Source: Minisyncoccota bacterium
Lineage (GTDB): Bacteria > Patescibacteria > Paceibacteria > UBA9973 > UBA918
Length of the DNA stretch: 64,000 bases
Assembly (NCBI GenBank): GCA_021734905.1
Contig: JAIPIB010000001.1
Span: forward strand, 1 to 64,000
Direction: 5' to 3'
The first letter of the stretch is position 1. Each line of letters opens with the position of its first letter. Position numbers and translations under genes: made by a program. Of this stretch, positions 9,252 through 17,279 are shown piece by piece. The notes beneath the pieces are model-generated. The model saw nothing but the letters and a program-made list of their open reading frames with translations, ran no database searches and was not told the DNA's origin.

Positions 9252-9594
9252 CCAAGAATCAACGAGCAGCGCGGCTATGATTATTGAGTCTGTCGCAAAA
9301 TTCTATTCATAATGAATTTTGTGACGGACAGAATCCAACTTATGCTGGGCTCCACATGGTGTAGAGAATAGCCCATTATTCTAGCGATTATGTCGAATTT
9401 ATGTCCAGATTTGCTCTTTCCTAGAGCTAATTGCTGGACGACCAGAAAATAAAGATAGATGTAGATATTTTTGAGGACGAAGCGAAGCATCACGAGTTGT
9501 TGTATAGCGAAAATAAGGAACCGAAGGGTTTAAAAACTGAATACAATCAAACTCTTGAAAGCAAATCCGACAGTGGTTTGATATACTTATAATA
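9252..9594. repeat. Intergenic region with two dispersed-hairpin repeat copies
   Basis: Copy A (about 9286-9335) has the arms CAAAATTC/GAATTTTG around TATTCATAAT and outer GTCTGTC/GACGGAC pairs. Copy B (about 9384-9440) carries the GTCCAGATTT...AATTGCTGGAC form. The rest has no visible gene. TATACT at 9582-9587 serves the next gene. Confidence 0.6.
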
Positions 9595-10527
9595 ATGCGC
9601 TTATTAATTCTTATAGGCATACTTATCGCTACTCTCTTCGGGAGCGGTTTTTGGTATGCTTATATTGATATGGACTGTAAGCTGCCAGTTAAATACAAAA
9701 TTGGAAATATTGATGAGCGATTTGGTACTGATGTTAATGAATTAAAAAAGATTGTCGCAAAAGCAGAGACGGTGTGGGAGTCTGCGTTGCAGACAGAATT
9801 GTTTGCGTATGATGAAAATGCCTCATTATCTATAAATCTCGTTTTTGATGAACGACAAGAGGCCTCTGATAGAGAGGCAGAGTTAAGAGATGATCTACAG
9901 ATAAAAGAAGGAATGAGTGAAAGTGTTGCAGAGCAATATACTGAATTGGTTGGTGAATATAGAGCCCTTAAGAAGTCATATGAATTACGTGTTGGAGAAT
10001 ATGAAGAAAAACTTAGTAAACATAATATCCAGGTTACTGATTGGAATAATAAAGGAGGAGCCCCACAAGATGTTGTCGACAAGTTAGGTGAAGTGCAGAA
10101 AGCACTTACGGAGGAACAAAAATCAATTGAGGGACTTGCAAAGAAGCTTAATCAGTTTGTTGTGCAACTTAATGCAATTGGAGTGAGGGGGAATTCGCTT
10201 ATTACTGACTACAATGCTGTGGTCAATAAATATAATGAACATTTCAAAGAGGTCCAAGAATTTACACAGGGCGATTACACTGGGAAAGCGATCGATGTGT
10301 ATCAGTTTAATTCTGAAGATGAATTGACGATTGTGCTCGCTCATGAATTCGGGCACGCCCTCGCACTTGGACATGTACAAAACGAAAAATCAATCATGTA
10401 CTTTCAGATGAACGCTCAGGAAGTGTTGGAAGGGTTGAGTGCTGAGGATATGAACGAATTTACACAAGTGTGTAGTCAAAGAACTCTTGTTCAGCAGATT
10501 GCCGTGTGGTTAAAAAGCATTTTGTAA
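9595..10527 (+). CDS. Membrane-anchored matrixin-like zinc metalloprotease
   Basis: 310 residues. Residues 1-23 are a signal anchor. Residues about 95-215 are rich in charged heptads and predict a coiled coil. The zinc site is HEFGHALALGH with H250, E251, H254 and H260, i.e. HExxHxxGxxH of M10/matrixin metzincins. The Met-turn is SIMY shortly after. It probably acts outside the membrane on surface or external proteins. The coiled coil between anchor and protease fold is an unusual insertion. TATACT with extended TGA ends 7 nt before ATG. Confidence 0.8.
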   Translation: MRLLILIGILIATLFGSGFWYAYIDMDCKLPVKYKIGNIDERFGTDVNELKKIVAKAETVWESALQTELFAYDENASLSINLVFDERQEASDREAELRDDLQIKEGMSESVAEQYTELVGEYRALKKSYELRVGEYEEKLSKHNIQVTDWNNKGGAPQDVVDKLGEVQKALTEEQKSIEGLAKKLNQFVVQLNAIGVRGNSLITDYNAVVNKYNEHFKEVQEFTQGDYTGKAIDVYQFNSEDELTIVLAHEFGHALALGHVQNEKSIMYFQMNAQEVLEGLSAEDMNEFTQVCSQRTLVQQIAVWLKSIL

Positions 10528-10599
10528 GGTCTTTGCTCTTTTGAATGGGATAGAGTACGATTATTCTCAAGTTAATAATATATAAATTATCAAAAAAGT

Positions 10600-11394
10600 A
10601 TGTTCCAAGAATCATCAATAAGGAAGGTCGGAGTTGCTATTGGAGGGATGATCATCATTGCTCTTGCTGCGTATACGTATTACACAATCAAACAGTCGCA
10701 GTACATGTTTGGTGGGCCAGTTACGATTTCTGTCGTTGGAAAGGGTGAAGTGTTCGCAACTCCAGATATTGCAACATTTAGTTTTTCTGTTGTTGCAAAA
10801 GAAGATGAGGCAGTAACTGCGCAAAATAAGGTATCCGAGACATCAGATACAATCTTGGCATATCTTGAGGAAAATGGTGTTGAAGAGAAAGATGTTAAAA
10901 CAGAGTATTACAATCTCACACCTCGGTATGAATATCCTGAAACAGTCTGTACCCAGTGGGGTTGTCCACCGCGAAGCGGAGAACCAAAACTTATCGGATA
11001 TGAAGTAATGCAAAATATTTCTGTAAAAATTCGAGATACGAGCAAGGCAGGTGAAATCATTTCAGCTGTAGGAAGTCGTGGAGCGCTTAATGTGAGCGGA
11101 CTTTCATTCACTATTGATGACGAGGAGATTCTTGTTGCTGAGGCGCGAGAAAAGGCGATTAATGATGCACAAGAAAAGGGTCGCGTTCTTGCTAAGAGTC
11201 TTAATGCACATATCGTTAGAATGACTGGATATTGGGAAGAGCAAGGAGGATATCCAATGCAGTACGGTATTGGTGGTGGGGTTAATATGATGAAAGCAGA
11301 GGACTCGTCAGAAATGATGGTTCGACCAGCTGCTTTGCCATCAGGTGAAAATAAGATTTCAGCACAAGTTAACATTTCGTACGAAATTAAATGA
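10600..11394 (+). CDS. SIMPL-domain (DUF541) protein
   Basis: 264 residues. A single membrane anchor covers residues about 9-27. The SIMPL/DUF541 signature follows: VVGKGEVFATPDIATFSFSV and a C-terminal segment ending ISAQVNISYEIK. The family includes E. coli YggE and forms periplasmic oligomers; a role in oxidative stress has been proposed but the biochemical activity is unclear. A CxxxxC pair (CTQWGC) at about residue 110 is an addition in the middle of the domain. It lies 72 nt after the metalloprotease and may be co-transcribed. Confidence 0.85.
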   Translation: MFQESSIRKVGVAIGGMIIIALAAYTYYTIKQSQYMFGGPVTISVVGKGEVFATPDIATFSFSVVAKEDEAVTAQNKVSETSDTILAYLEENGVEEKDVKTEYYNLTPRYEYPETVCTQWGCPPRSGEPKLIGYEVMQNISVKIRDTSKAGEIISAVGSRGALNVSGLSFTIDDEEILVAEAREKAINDAQEKGRVLAKSLNAHIVRMTGYWEEQGGYPMQYGIGGGVNMMKAEDSSEMMVRPAALPSGENKISAQVNISYEIK

Positions 11395-11408
11395 GATAAT
11401 GAGCCCTG

Positions 11409-11470
11409 GCGACATATATCGAATTTATGTCCCGATTTTTTCTTCCCTAGAGAAAATCGCTGGACTAGTA
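11409..11470. repeat. Dispersed intergenic hairpin, copy
   Basis: Matches the family consensus GTCCCGATTT...AAATCGCTGGAC. It lies just after the SIMPL gene stop codon. Confidence 0.65.
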
Positions 11471-11488
11471 GTCGTGCAGAAGTAACAT

Positions 11489-11523
11489 AAAAACCCCCAA
11501 GACCATAAGGCTCGGGGGTTTTT
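11489..11523 (+). terminator. Rho-independent terminator after the SIMPL gene
   Basis: AAAAACCCCC and GGGGGTTTTT arms around a 15-nt loop, with a T-tract on the + strand. It separates the SIMPL gene from the secE promoter. Confidence 0.85.
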
Positions 11524-11534
11524 GATGAGTGATA

Positions 11535-11563
11535 TTGACATCTGCTATTTAAGGCGTAATATT
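11535..11563 (+). promoter_or_regulatory. Sigma70-type promoter for secE
   Basis: TTGACA (11535-11540) and TAATAT (11558-11563) are 17 bp apart. A small GC hairpin CGCCC/GGGCG lies between the promoter and the secE ATG. Confidence 0.65.
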
Positions 11564-11615
11564 ATATTAAATCGCCCGTGGGGCGTTTTAATTTTGCTAA
11601 CCTAATTTATATACC

Positions 11616-11798
11616 ATGAGTCAGTTTATTAATTACCTTAAGGATACTGTTTCGGAGCTTAAACACGTGTCATGGCCAACAAACAAACAGACAGTTGTGT
11701 ATACAGCACTCGTTATAGGTATCTCTATCGCCGTGTCAGTATTTGTCGGACTTTTTGACTTCGGTTTTTCTAAAGGTCTCGACTGGTTTGTTAAGTGA
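11616..11798 (+). CDS. secE: Preprotein translocase subunit SecE
   Basis: 60 residues, the short single-helix form. The amphipathic helix and conserved ELKHVSWPT precede one membrane helix (about residues 28-50). SecE clamps SecY and is essential for protein export. Its position before nusG and rplK is the classical secE-nusG-rplK order. A repeat copy and a leader motif separate it from nusG, so nusG may have separate control. Confidence 0.95.
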   Translation: MSQFINYLKDTVSELKHVSWPTNKQTVVYTALVIGISIAVSVFVGLFDFGFSKGLDWFVK

Positions 11799-11817
11799 AA
11801 TAAAGAAACGAGCTTAA

Positions 11818-11874
11818 GCGACTATTCTGAATTTCCGTCCCGATTTCTTTATTCATAAAAGAAATCGCTGGACG
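11818..11874. repeat. Dispersed intergenic hairpin, copy
   Basis: GTCCCGATTTCTTTATTC and AAAGAAATCGCTGGAC arms, about 20 nt after the secE stop codon. Confidence 0.65.
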
Positions 11875-11970
11875 TATCGATTCTATGTAAAATTATTAAA
11901 TAGAGGATAGCGGGCAGATAGGGCTGGTGCGTCGTAAAAATGCATTAGGAATAGCATTTTTCGACAGCCA

Positions 11971-12013
11971 ACTTTTTCTAAACTCGTTACACTCGTAAGA
12001 AAAACTAAGCAGC
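11971..12013 (+). promoter_or_regulatory. Shared leader motif before nusG
   Basis: TTTTTCT...CACTCGTAAGAAAAACTAAGC ends 3 nt before ATG. The TTTTTCT and AGAAAAA arms can pair, which places a hairpin immediately before the start codon. Same class as at nrdB, rplK, ssb, recA and rplL. Confidence 0.55.
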
Positions 12014-12559
12014 ATGGCTAAACAACATACAGACGGAGAACGACATTGGTATGCAATTCATACATATTCTGGTTATGAAAATGCAGTTGCACGTAACCTA
12101 CGACAACGTATCGAATCACTTGGAATGGAAGATAGAATTTTTGAAGTAGTTGTACCAACCGAAAAGAAAATACGCGTGAAGGGAGGGAAGAGAATTACTG
12201 AAGAGGAAAGGATTTATCCTGGATACGTGCTCGTCGATATGGTTGTGACTGATGATTCATGGTATGTCGTACGTAACACTCCGCGCGTTACCGGATTCGT
12301 GGGTAGTGGAACACAGCCAGTCCCTCTTCGAAAAGAAGAACTTGATACCCTCATGAATCGCATGAAAGATGATGCTCCTAAACATCATATAGACCTTTCG
12401 ATTGATGATGCCATTATGATTGTAGATGGACCATTCAAAGAACTCGAAGGTAAGGTAGGTGAAATTGACTCCGAACGAGGAAAGGTGAAGGTACTCGTCT
12501 CGATGTTCGGTAGAGAGACTCCTGTTGAGCTTGATTTCTTGCAAATCAGAAAAATATAA
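12014..12559 (+). CDS. nusG: Transcription termination/antitermination protein NusG
   Basis: 181 residues. The NGN domain begins RHWYAIHTYSGYENAVARNL and contains YPGYVLV and VVRNTPRVTGFVG. A KOW domain follows (DGPFKELEGKVGEIDSERGK, residues about 130-155). NusG binds RNA polymerase and couples transcription to Rho or to ribosomes. Length and domain order are normal. It stands between secE and rplK but has its own leader motif. Confidence 0.97.
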   Translation: MAKQHTDGERHWYAIHTYSGYENAVARNLRQRIESLGMEDRIFEVVVPTEKKIRVKGGKRITEEERIYPGYVLVDMVVTDDSWYVVRNTPRVTGFVGSGTQPVPLRKEELDTLMNRMKDDAPKHHIDLSIDDAIMIVDGPFKELEGKVGEIDSERGKVKVLVSMFGRETPVELDFLQIRKI

Positions 12560-12710
12560 AGTTCGGCCATTTTCTCTAAGAGAAAGAGAAGACAGTCTTG
12601 CAAACCTGCATTTTCTCTAGTACGATACGCGGGCTTCTAGAGACGTTCGGTTATGGAACGAATGGCTCAAAATAAAGATATAGTTTAATCTACCGAAGAC
12701 AGTTTACTGT

Positions 12711-12735
12711 GTTTCACTCATAATAAAATCTAGAC
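12711..12735 (+). promoter_or_regulatory. Shared leader motif before rplK
   Basis: CACTCATAATAAAATCTAGAC ends directly before ATG. Same class as at nrdB, nusG, ssb, recA and rplL. Confidence 0.55.
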
Positions 12736-13158
12736 ATGGCAAAAAAATTAATTAAAAAAATCAAAGTTCAGGCAGTTGGTGGAAAGGCGACACCTGCTCC
12801 ACCTCTCGGTCCCGTTCTTGGACAAGCAGGAATCAACATTGGTGAGTTTGTGAACCAATTTAATGAAAAGACTCGAGAACGAATGGGAGAAGTGGTTCCT
12901 GTTGAAATCAATGTATATGACGATCGAAGTTTTGATTTCATTACAAAGACATCACCGGCCTCTCGACTCATCCTTAAGAAAATTGGAAAGGAGAAGGCGT
13001 CAGGAAAAAATCTCACATCAAAAACTGGTGATATCACACGAGCACAGGTTCGTGAAATAGCAGAAGAAAAGATGCAAGACCTGAGCGCAAATGATATTGA
13101 GGCAGCAATGAAGATTATTGAAGGTACATGCAGGTCAATGGGGGTCAATGTAATATAA
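12736..13158 (+). CDS. rplK: 50S ribosomal protein L11
   Basis: 140 residues. The N-terminal domain has KVQAVGGKATPAPPLGPVLG and the C-terminal rRNA-binding domain ends with GTCRSMGVNV. L11 forms the GTPase-associated centre with 23S rRNA helices 43/44 and the L10-L12 stalk. In most bacteria rplA (L1) follows directly; here it is absent and a structured intergenic element followed by the convergent DHFR gene occupies the place. Confidence 0.97.
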   Translation: MAKKLIKKIKVQAVGGKATPAPPLGPVLGQAGINIGEFVNQFNEKTRERMGEVVPVEINVYDDRSFDFITKTSPASRLILKKIGKEKASGKNLTSKTGDITRAQVREIAEEKMQDLSANDIEAAMKIIEGTCRSMGVNVI

Positions 13159-13242
13159 AATTACATTGACCGAGGTTGTGAGTAGTTTGAGTTTACGAAA
13201 ACTACTGTACAACCTGAACTGCCCATGTAATGGGTCAATGTT
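13156..13242. repeat. Structured element after rplK
   Basis: CATTGACC/GGTCAATG closes a region that contains GAGGTTGT/ACAACCT and a GTAGTTT/AAACTAC hairpin. The nested stems suggest a folded 3' UTR or leader. I cannot assign it to a known r-protein regulator. Confidence 0.4.
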
Positions 13243-13269
13243 GTTGAGTAATTAACATATTCATACTCA

Positions 13270-13310
13270 GACACTAAAAAAGACGGGTGATCCCCGTCTT
13301 TTTTAGTGTC
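13270..13310. terminator. Bidirectional terminator between rplK and DHFR
   Basis: GACACTAAAAAAGACGGG and its complement form an 18-bp arm pair around a short loop. A- and T-tracts on both sides suit convergent genes. Confidence 0.85.
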
Positions 13311-13312
13311 TA

Positions 13313-13798
13313 TTAACGTCCAAGTATGACCCATGTATAAGGTGGTTCGTGTTCTGGATGATTTTCTTCTTTTAATACCTGTGTGAACATTGAATAGTCA
13401 GGAAAATAAGCGTCGGCTTCTCCGTCCTCTGCGTCAATGACAGTCAAGTAGAGTCTATCAGCCAAAGATATTGTTGAATCGTAGACACGAGCACCCCCAA
13501 AAATAAATATTTCGTCATGCTCAATTTCGTGAGCTTTTTCTAGCGCCGCATCAAGTGAAGTAACGACGATACAACCATCAATTTTTATAGGGGCGGAAGA
13601 GAGAACAATATTGGTCCTTCCGGGAAGTGGCCGCCCGATTGATTTATAGGTATTTAAACCCATAATTATTGGATGACCCATGGTAAGGGCTTTTACTCGC
13701 TTGAGATCATCACTAATACGCCAAATAAGCTCGTTTTTCTTCCCAAGCTCACGATTTCTGCCAACTGCAGCAATAATACTTATGCGAGGGATTTTCAT
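13313..13798 (-). CDS. folA: Dihydrofolate reductase
   Basis: 161 residues. It opens with ISIIAAVGRNRELGKKN and the substrate-binding acid is in LIWRISDDLK. NADPH-binding motifs are MGLNTYKSIGRPLPGRTN and FGGARVY. It reduces dihydrofolate made by ThyA back to tetrahydrofolate. ThyA, dUTPase and GlyA are encoded 3-5 kb downstream, which closes the dTMP cycle. The start is separated by only 71 bp from the divergent nucleotidyltransferase gene. Confidence 0.95.
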   Translation of the reverse strand: MKIPRISIIAAVGRNRELGKKNELIWRISDDLKRVKALTMGHPIIMGLNTYKSIGRPLPGRTNIVLSSAPIKIDGCIVVTSLDAALEKAHEIEHDEIFIFGGARVYDSTISLADRLYLTVIDAEDGEADAYFPDYSMFTQVLKEENHPEHEPPYTWVILGR

Positions 13799-13869
13799 TT
13801 GTAAATTATGGCATATTTCTTACGCTTTTGCCTCTTGAGAGATGGTTCCCTGTTCGCTATACTTTACGT

Positions 13870-14403
13870 ATGGCAATTAACACGGGTATTTTTGGGGACA
13901 CAACAAGTTTTGATCATCGATATATTAGTGATCATGTCAGACTTGAAGAGTTGGTTAAGTATTGGAAAAAACTTGGTCTTCGTATCGTGCTTACCTCAGG
14001 AACATTTGATCTATTTCACATCGGTCATGCACAATATTTAGAGAAAGCAAAAAGTTATGGAGACCTCCTTATTATCGGAGTCGACAGTGATGCAAAGGTA
14101 AAAGAACGGAAAGGCCCACATCGTCCTGTTGTACCTGAACTCGAGCGTGTCCAGATACTTTCTCATTGTCGACATGCAGATGTCATAACGCTAAAAGATG
14201 CTAGTGACCCTAAAAATCATCTTATTAAAATAGTTTCCCCAGATGTCCTTGTTGTTTCAAAATCAACAAAACATGAAGATGGTGAGGTTGATGAAAAGGC
14301 CCAGTACTGTGGTGAGATCGTTATCCTTGAACCACAATCAGAAACATCGACAAGTGCAAAACTCAGGCTTATTCAGATAACGAGTGATGATAATGCAAAA
14401 TAA
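13870..14403 (+). CDS. Cytidylyltransferase-like (RfaE/TagD family) nucleotidyltransferase
   Basis: 177 residues from ATG 13870. TATACT at 13858-13863 ends 6 nt before this ATG; upstream in-frame starts would precede the promoter, so I reject them. SGTFDLFHIGHAQYLEKAK is the nucleotidyltransferase HxGH motif. VDSDAKVKERKGPHRPV and the ERVQIL segment are typical of RfaE C-domain/glycerol-3-phosphate cytidylyltransferase-like enzymes. It transfers a nucleotide to a phosphorylated sugar or polyol; the substrate is not determined. Its 3' end overlaps the deaminase gene, implying translational coupling. Confidence 0.75.
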   Translation: MAINTGIFGDTTSFDHRYISDHVRLEELVKYWKKLGLRIVLTSGTFDLFHIGHAQYLEKAKSYGDLLIIGVDSDAKVKERKGPHRPVVPELERVQILSHCRHADVITLKDASDPKNHLIKIVSPDVLVVSKSTKHEDGEVDEKAQYCGEIVILEPQSETSTSAKLRLIQITSDDNAK

Positions 14404-15253
14404 AATTGCTATTGCGTATGTCCCTATTTTACATCAGGGCTATTTTTCATTCCTCAAGACTCTTGAAGAAGAAGGAGTTAAAATTTTATATTTAGTTTCA
14501 GATGATATTCTCATGTCCCATGAAGAACTCGACTATATCAATCGAAAAGATAGAATTCGAGCACTTCCTCATGAGGTTATGAAGCAACAGCTCTCATTAC
14601 TAACTACAATGACAATTGATTCGCTTACTTCTGAAAAAATTCTTTTTTTGAAACAAGAATCAGCTAGCTTGGTCATGCCACGAGAGGATGTAAATTTATT
14701 TCTTGCAGAAACATATTTTGCAGAGTGTGAGATTGAGTATCTCAATATTTTTCTACGTATCAATCGAGAAAATTCAGGGGAGGGAAATATTCCAGAACAT
14801 ACAGAAATGGCATCATCAGAATTTGAGAGGAGCACAATGGCTTTAGTTGTTAAAGAGGCGACAAAATCTGCTGATTGGTGGAAACAAGTTGGCGCTGTTC
14901 TTGTAAAAGACGGTAAAGCAATTTTCCCATCACATAATGAGCATATGCCTGATGAGGAGATTCCAAACGTTTTTGGTGACTTGCGCTCGCTTTATAAAAA
15001 AGGAGTTAATATAAACTATTCGACTGCAGCCCATGCGGAGATTGGAGTCATTGCAGAAGCTGCACGACAAGGCATATCAACACAGGGTGCTGAGTTCTTT
15101 GTAACGGATTTTCCATGTCCCTATTGCTCAAGACTTATCGCAAAAAGTGGAATTAAAAAAGTATATTATCTCAAGGGGTATGCCGTTCTTGAGGGAGACG
15201 AATTCTTCAAACAAATGGGGGTTGAAACGGTGAAGGTTGATGTCTCAGAATAA
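14387..15253 (+). CDS. Deoxycytidylate-deaminase-type zinc deaminase with extra N-terminal domain
   Basis: About 288 residues. The C-terminal half is a CDA-fold deaminase: HAE near residue 216 (zinc ligand and proton shuttle) and PCPYC near residue 243 (two zinc cysteines). The order HAE-x(about 27)-PCxxC fits dCMP or related deaminases. The N-terminal 140 residues (IAIAYVPILHQGYFSFLKTL...) are not part of a minimal deaminase; they look alpha/beta and may be a degenerate nucleotidyltransferase-like domain. Near thyA and dut the likely job is dCMP to dUMP, but this is inference. GTG 14384, ATG 14387 and ATG 14393 are all possible starts; all overlap the upstream gene. Confidence 0.7.
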   Translation: MIMQNKIAIAYVPILHQGYFSFLKTLEEEGVKILYLVSDDILMSHEELDYINRKDRIRALPHEVMKQQLSLLTTMTIDSLTSEKILFLKQESASLVMPREDVNLFLAETYFAECEIEYLNIFLRINRENSGEGNIPEHTEMASSEFERSTMALVVKEATKSADWWKQVGAVLVKDGKAIFPSHNEHMPDEEIPNVFGDLRSLYKKGVNINYSTAAHAEIGVIAEAARQGISTQGAEFFVTDFPCPYCSRLIAKSGIKKVYYLKGYAVLEGDEFFKQMGVETVKVDVSE

Positions 15254-15258
15254 AAAAC

Positions 15259-15291
15259 ACGCGTCGAGTTTGGAAACCCGACGCGCTTTTT
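15259..15291 (+). terminator. Terminator after the deaminase gene
   Basis: GCGTCG/CGACGC stem with GGAAA-type loop followed by a T-tract. Convergent with the HIT gene. Confidence 0.75.
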
Positions 15292-15300
15292 CCAGAAAGA

Positions 15301-15831
15301 TCAAACGGGGAATTCACCCGCTTCGTACCGAGTTGCAAACTCGGCTGCCCGCACCTTGTTCTTTTCACGATCTTTCGGATCTTTGAAGACAGGGATCTTC
15401 ACTTCGCCGGTACCGTTCGGTATCCAGTAATTCCAGTGTAGGTGAGGGACAGTGCCGGCGTTATCATTCATGGGGCCGAAACGCACGTGCAGATTCCCAC
15501 CTTTGCCTAGCGAGTATTTTCCCTCAGTACCTTCAATCCACTGGATAACGCGGAAGAAATCCAGCCACGCCTCTTCGGGGAGTTCTTCGAGGAAACGTAC
15601 GTGCCACTTGCACACGATGACGAGTTGAACCATGAGCGTTTTGCGCGGATATGGATTTTCCCAGACCATCCAGCTTTCATCCTCATAGAGGATGGTGTTG
15701 GTTTTGGTATCAACATTGCAGAATGGACAGGCTTCGGATTCAAAGCGTTTCCGCATTTCGAAGTATTGCTCGTAGTCTCTGCATCCTTCTAGGCAAAAGA
15801 GTTCTTCATCGGTGAGAACATGTTTTTTCAT
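15301..15831 (-). CDS. HIT-like protein with zinc-binding CPFC motif
   Basis: 176 residues. CPFC (near residue 36) and the region TVPHLHWNYWIP resemble the HIT-family HxHxH site, here with W in the last position (HLHWN), so catalysis is uncertain. HIT proteins hydrolyse or transfer nucleotide phosphates. The gene is visibly more GC-rich than its neighbours. It has a strong Shine-Dalgarno GGAGGA about 8 nt before ATG, unlike most genes here, which points to transfer from another genome. A terminator pair isolates it. A second HIT gene lies 88 nt upstream on the same strand. Confidence 0.65.
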   Translation of the reverse strand: MKKHVLTDEELFCLEGCRDYEQYFEMRKRFESEACPFCNVDTKTNTILYEDESWMVWENPYPRKTLMVQLVIVCKWHVRFLEELPEEAWLDFFRVIQWIEGTEGKYSLGKGGNLHVRFGPMNDNAGTVPHLHWNYWIPNGTGEVKIPVFKDPKDREKNKVRAAEFATRYEAGEFPV

Positions 15832-15857
15832 CAGGGATTCCTCCAGAGAATTTGAAA

Positions 15858-15890
15858 CAAAAAAAGATCAGGGAAGACCTGATCATCTTT
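15858..15890 (-). terminator. Terminator between the two HIT genes
   Basis: GATCAGG/CCTGATC stem flanked by an A-run that is a T-tract on the minus strand. It should end the thyA-HIT transcript. Confidence 0.6.
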
Positions 15891-15919
15891 ATATATTATA
15901 ACATTATTCTGATCGAAAA

Positions 15920-16381
15920 TCAAATCTTCCAACCAAGCTTCACGCGAATAGCTTCGTCTGTTTCGTTTTGGGTTCCACCAACTATGAGGTGTGCGTGAAG
16001 ATGTTCTACACTACTGCCGTTGTAAGCGGTATCACCAAAACGCATAAAAAAGCTTCCACCTTGAATGTCATAAGTGGTTGTTGCCCAGTCAAGAAGAGAG
16101 TAAAGATCTTTGAGAGCGCCAGAGTCCATTTCTTGAGTTTTTGTAATATGTGAAGGCTTGTATACAAAAAGAAAGTGGTATTTTGTTCCTTCGTAGGGAC
16201 TCATGTTTTCGGTTACAAACCAAAAATCAGTTTCTTCCAGAATTGGTTTGGGATGATATTTAGTGAAGTGCTCAGCACAAAAAGGGCAGACACCATCTGA
16301 CTCAATCTTTGCCATAAGATTTTTTTGTTCATCAGTTCGAGCGTTCGCATGAACAAGACCTGTTTTGGATGGGATGTTCAT
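15920..16381 (-). CDS. HIT family hydrolase/transferase
   Basis: 153 residues from the ATG at 16381, which is 4 nt after the thyA stop codon. An in-frame ATG at 16396 lies inside thyA and is less likely. Zinc-binding CPFC lies near residue 32. The HIT triad is SSVEHLHAHLIVG near residues 125-137 (HxHxH), with all three histidines present. It should act on a nucleoside phosphate or dinucleotide. Tight spacing implies co-transcription and coupled translation with thyA. Confidence 0.75.
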   Translation of the reverse strand: MNIPSKTGLVHANARTDEQKNLMAKIESDGVCPFCAEHFTKYHPKPILEETDFWFVTENMSPYEGTKYHFLFVYKPSHITKTQEMDSGALKDLYSLLDWATTTYDIQGGSFFMRFGDTAYNGSSVEHLHAHLIVGGTQNETDEAIRVKLGWKI

Positions 16382-16385
16382 AATT

Positions 16386-17279
16386 TTATATTGCAACAGG
16401 AATTCCTCTCATCGATTCGCCCGCTTCGTATTCACTGAGTTCAAAGTCAGTTGCGCGGATTGTAAAAATATCTTTTGTTGGATTGATAAGCGAAACGGTA
16501 GGGAATGGTTTTGTTTCCCTTGCGAGAAGTTCTTCAACCATAGGAATTTGATCAACATAGATATGTGCATCAGAAATAGTATGTACATATTCATATGCTT
16601 CGTAACCTGTTGACTGCGCAATCATCATGGTAAGTGCTGCGTATTGAATCATGTTTGAAGGGACTCCAACAGGTACATCACCTGAGCGCTGAAACATGTG
16701 GAGAATAAGTTTACTGTCGATGATACGGATATGGATCCAACCATGGCACGGGCAAACAACAACCTTTTGTTGTTTGCCCGTGCCTCGTATCGTGTATTGT
16801 GGCACCCACGGGGAAATGAAGTGAGTTCGAAGCTCTGGGAATTCTTGTATCTGCTCAACAATATTTTTGAATTGATTAAAAGTAGGCCCTTCCGAGGTGG
16901 GAAAGTCATGGAACGCACCGCCGTATGATCCTGGACCAAGGTCACCCTCTTCGAGTCCGCGTTTTTCACATTTTTCTTTTGTGCCCCAAGGTGTCCAGAA
17001 TTTACATCCATACGACTCAAGAGCTTCGAGTGTTCGTGCGCCATTCATAAACCCAATGATTTCTCCGACTGCCTGTTGCCAAAAACCCTTTACACTACGT
17101 TCGGTAATCATAGGGAATCCGTTTTCAAATCTGAAGTGCATTGGGGTAGCTCCCATGAGAGTAAGTGCATCAGTGCCTTGCCGACTTGGCGTACGTATTC
17201 CTTTTTCTAAGATTTCTCGGAGCAGATTTTTGTATTGCTCATCAGGAGTACGTTCTGTGTATGGTTTCATCATATACAC
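16386..17279 (-). CDS. thyA: Thymidylate synthase ThyA
   Basis: 297 residues. The nucleophilic cysteine is in CPCHG (near residue 168), followed by FQRSGDVPVGVPSNMIQYA and HIYVDQ, which bind dUMP and folate. It converts dUMP and methylene-THF to dTMP and DHF. The segment before the cysteine (RGTGKQQKVVVC) is encoded by a perfect 18-bp palindrome (16745-16784). The gene is divergent from dut across 58 bp, and a HIT gene follows directly. GlyA supplies the methylene-THF. Confidence 0.93.
   Translation of the reverse strand: MYMMKPYTERTPDEQYKNLLREILEKGIRTPSRQGTDALTLMGATPMHFRFENGFPMITERSVKGFWQQAVGEIIGFMNGARTLEALESYGCKFWTPWGTKEKCEKRGLEEGDLGPGSYGGAFHDFPTSEGPTFNQFKNIVEQIQEFPELRTHFISPWVPQYTIRGTGKQQKVVVCPCHGWIHIRIIDSKLILHMFQRSGDVPVGVPSNMIQYAALTMMIAQSTGYEAYEYVHTISDAHIYVDQIPMVEELLARETKPFPTVSLINPTKDIFTIRATDFELSEYEAGESMRGIPVAI
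16745..16784. repeat. Perfect 18-bp palindrome inside thyA
   Basis: GGCACGGGCAAACAACAA, loop CCTT, then its exact complement. It lies over the codons just before and including the active-site cysteine. Confidence 0.9.

Noticed and set aside
13828..13869. Upstream start for the nucleotidyltransferase gene
   Set aside because: It would begin before the -10 box TATACT at 13858-13863, which fits the ATG at 13870.
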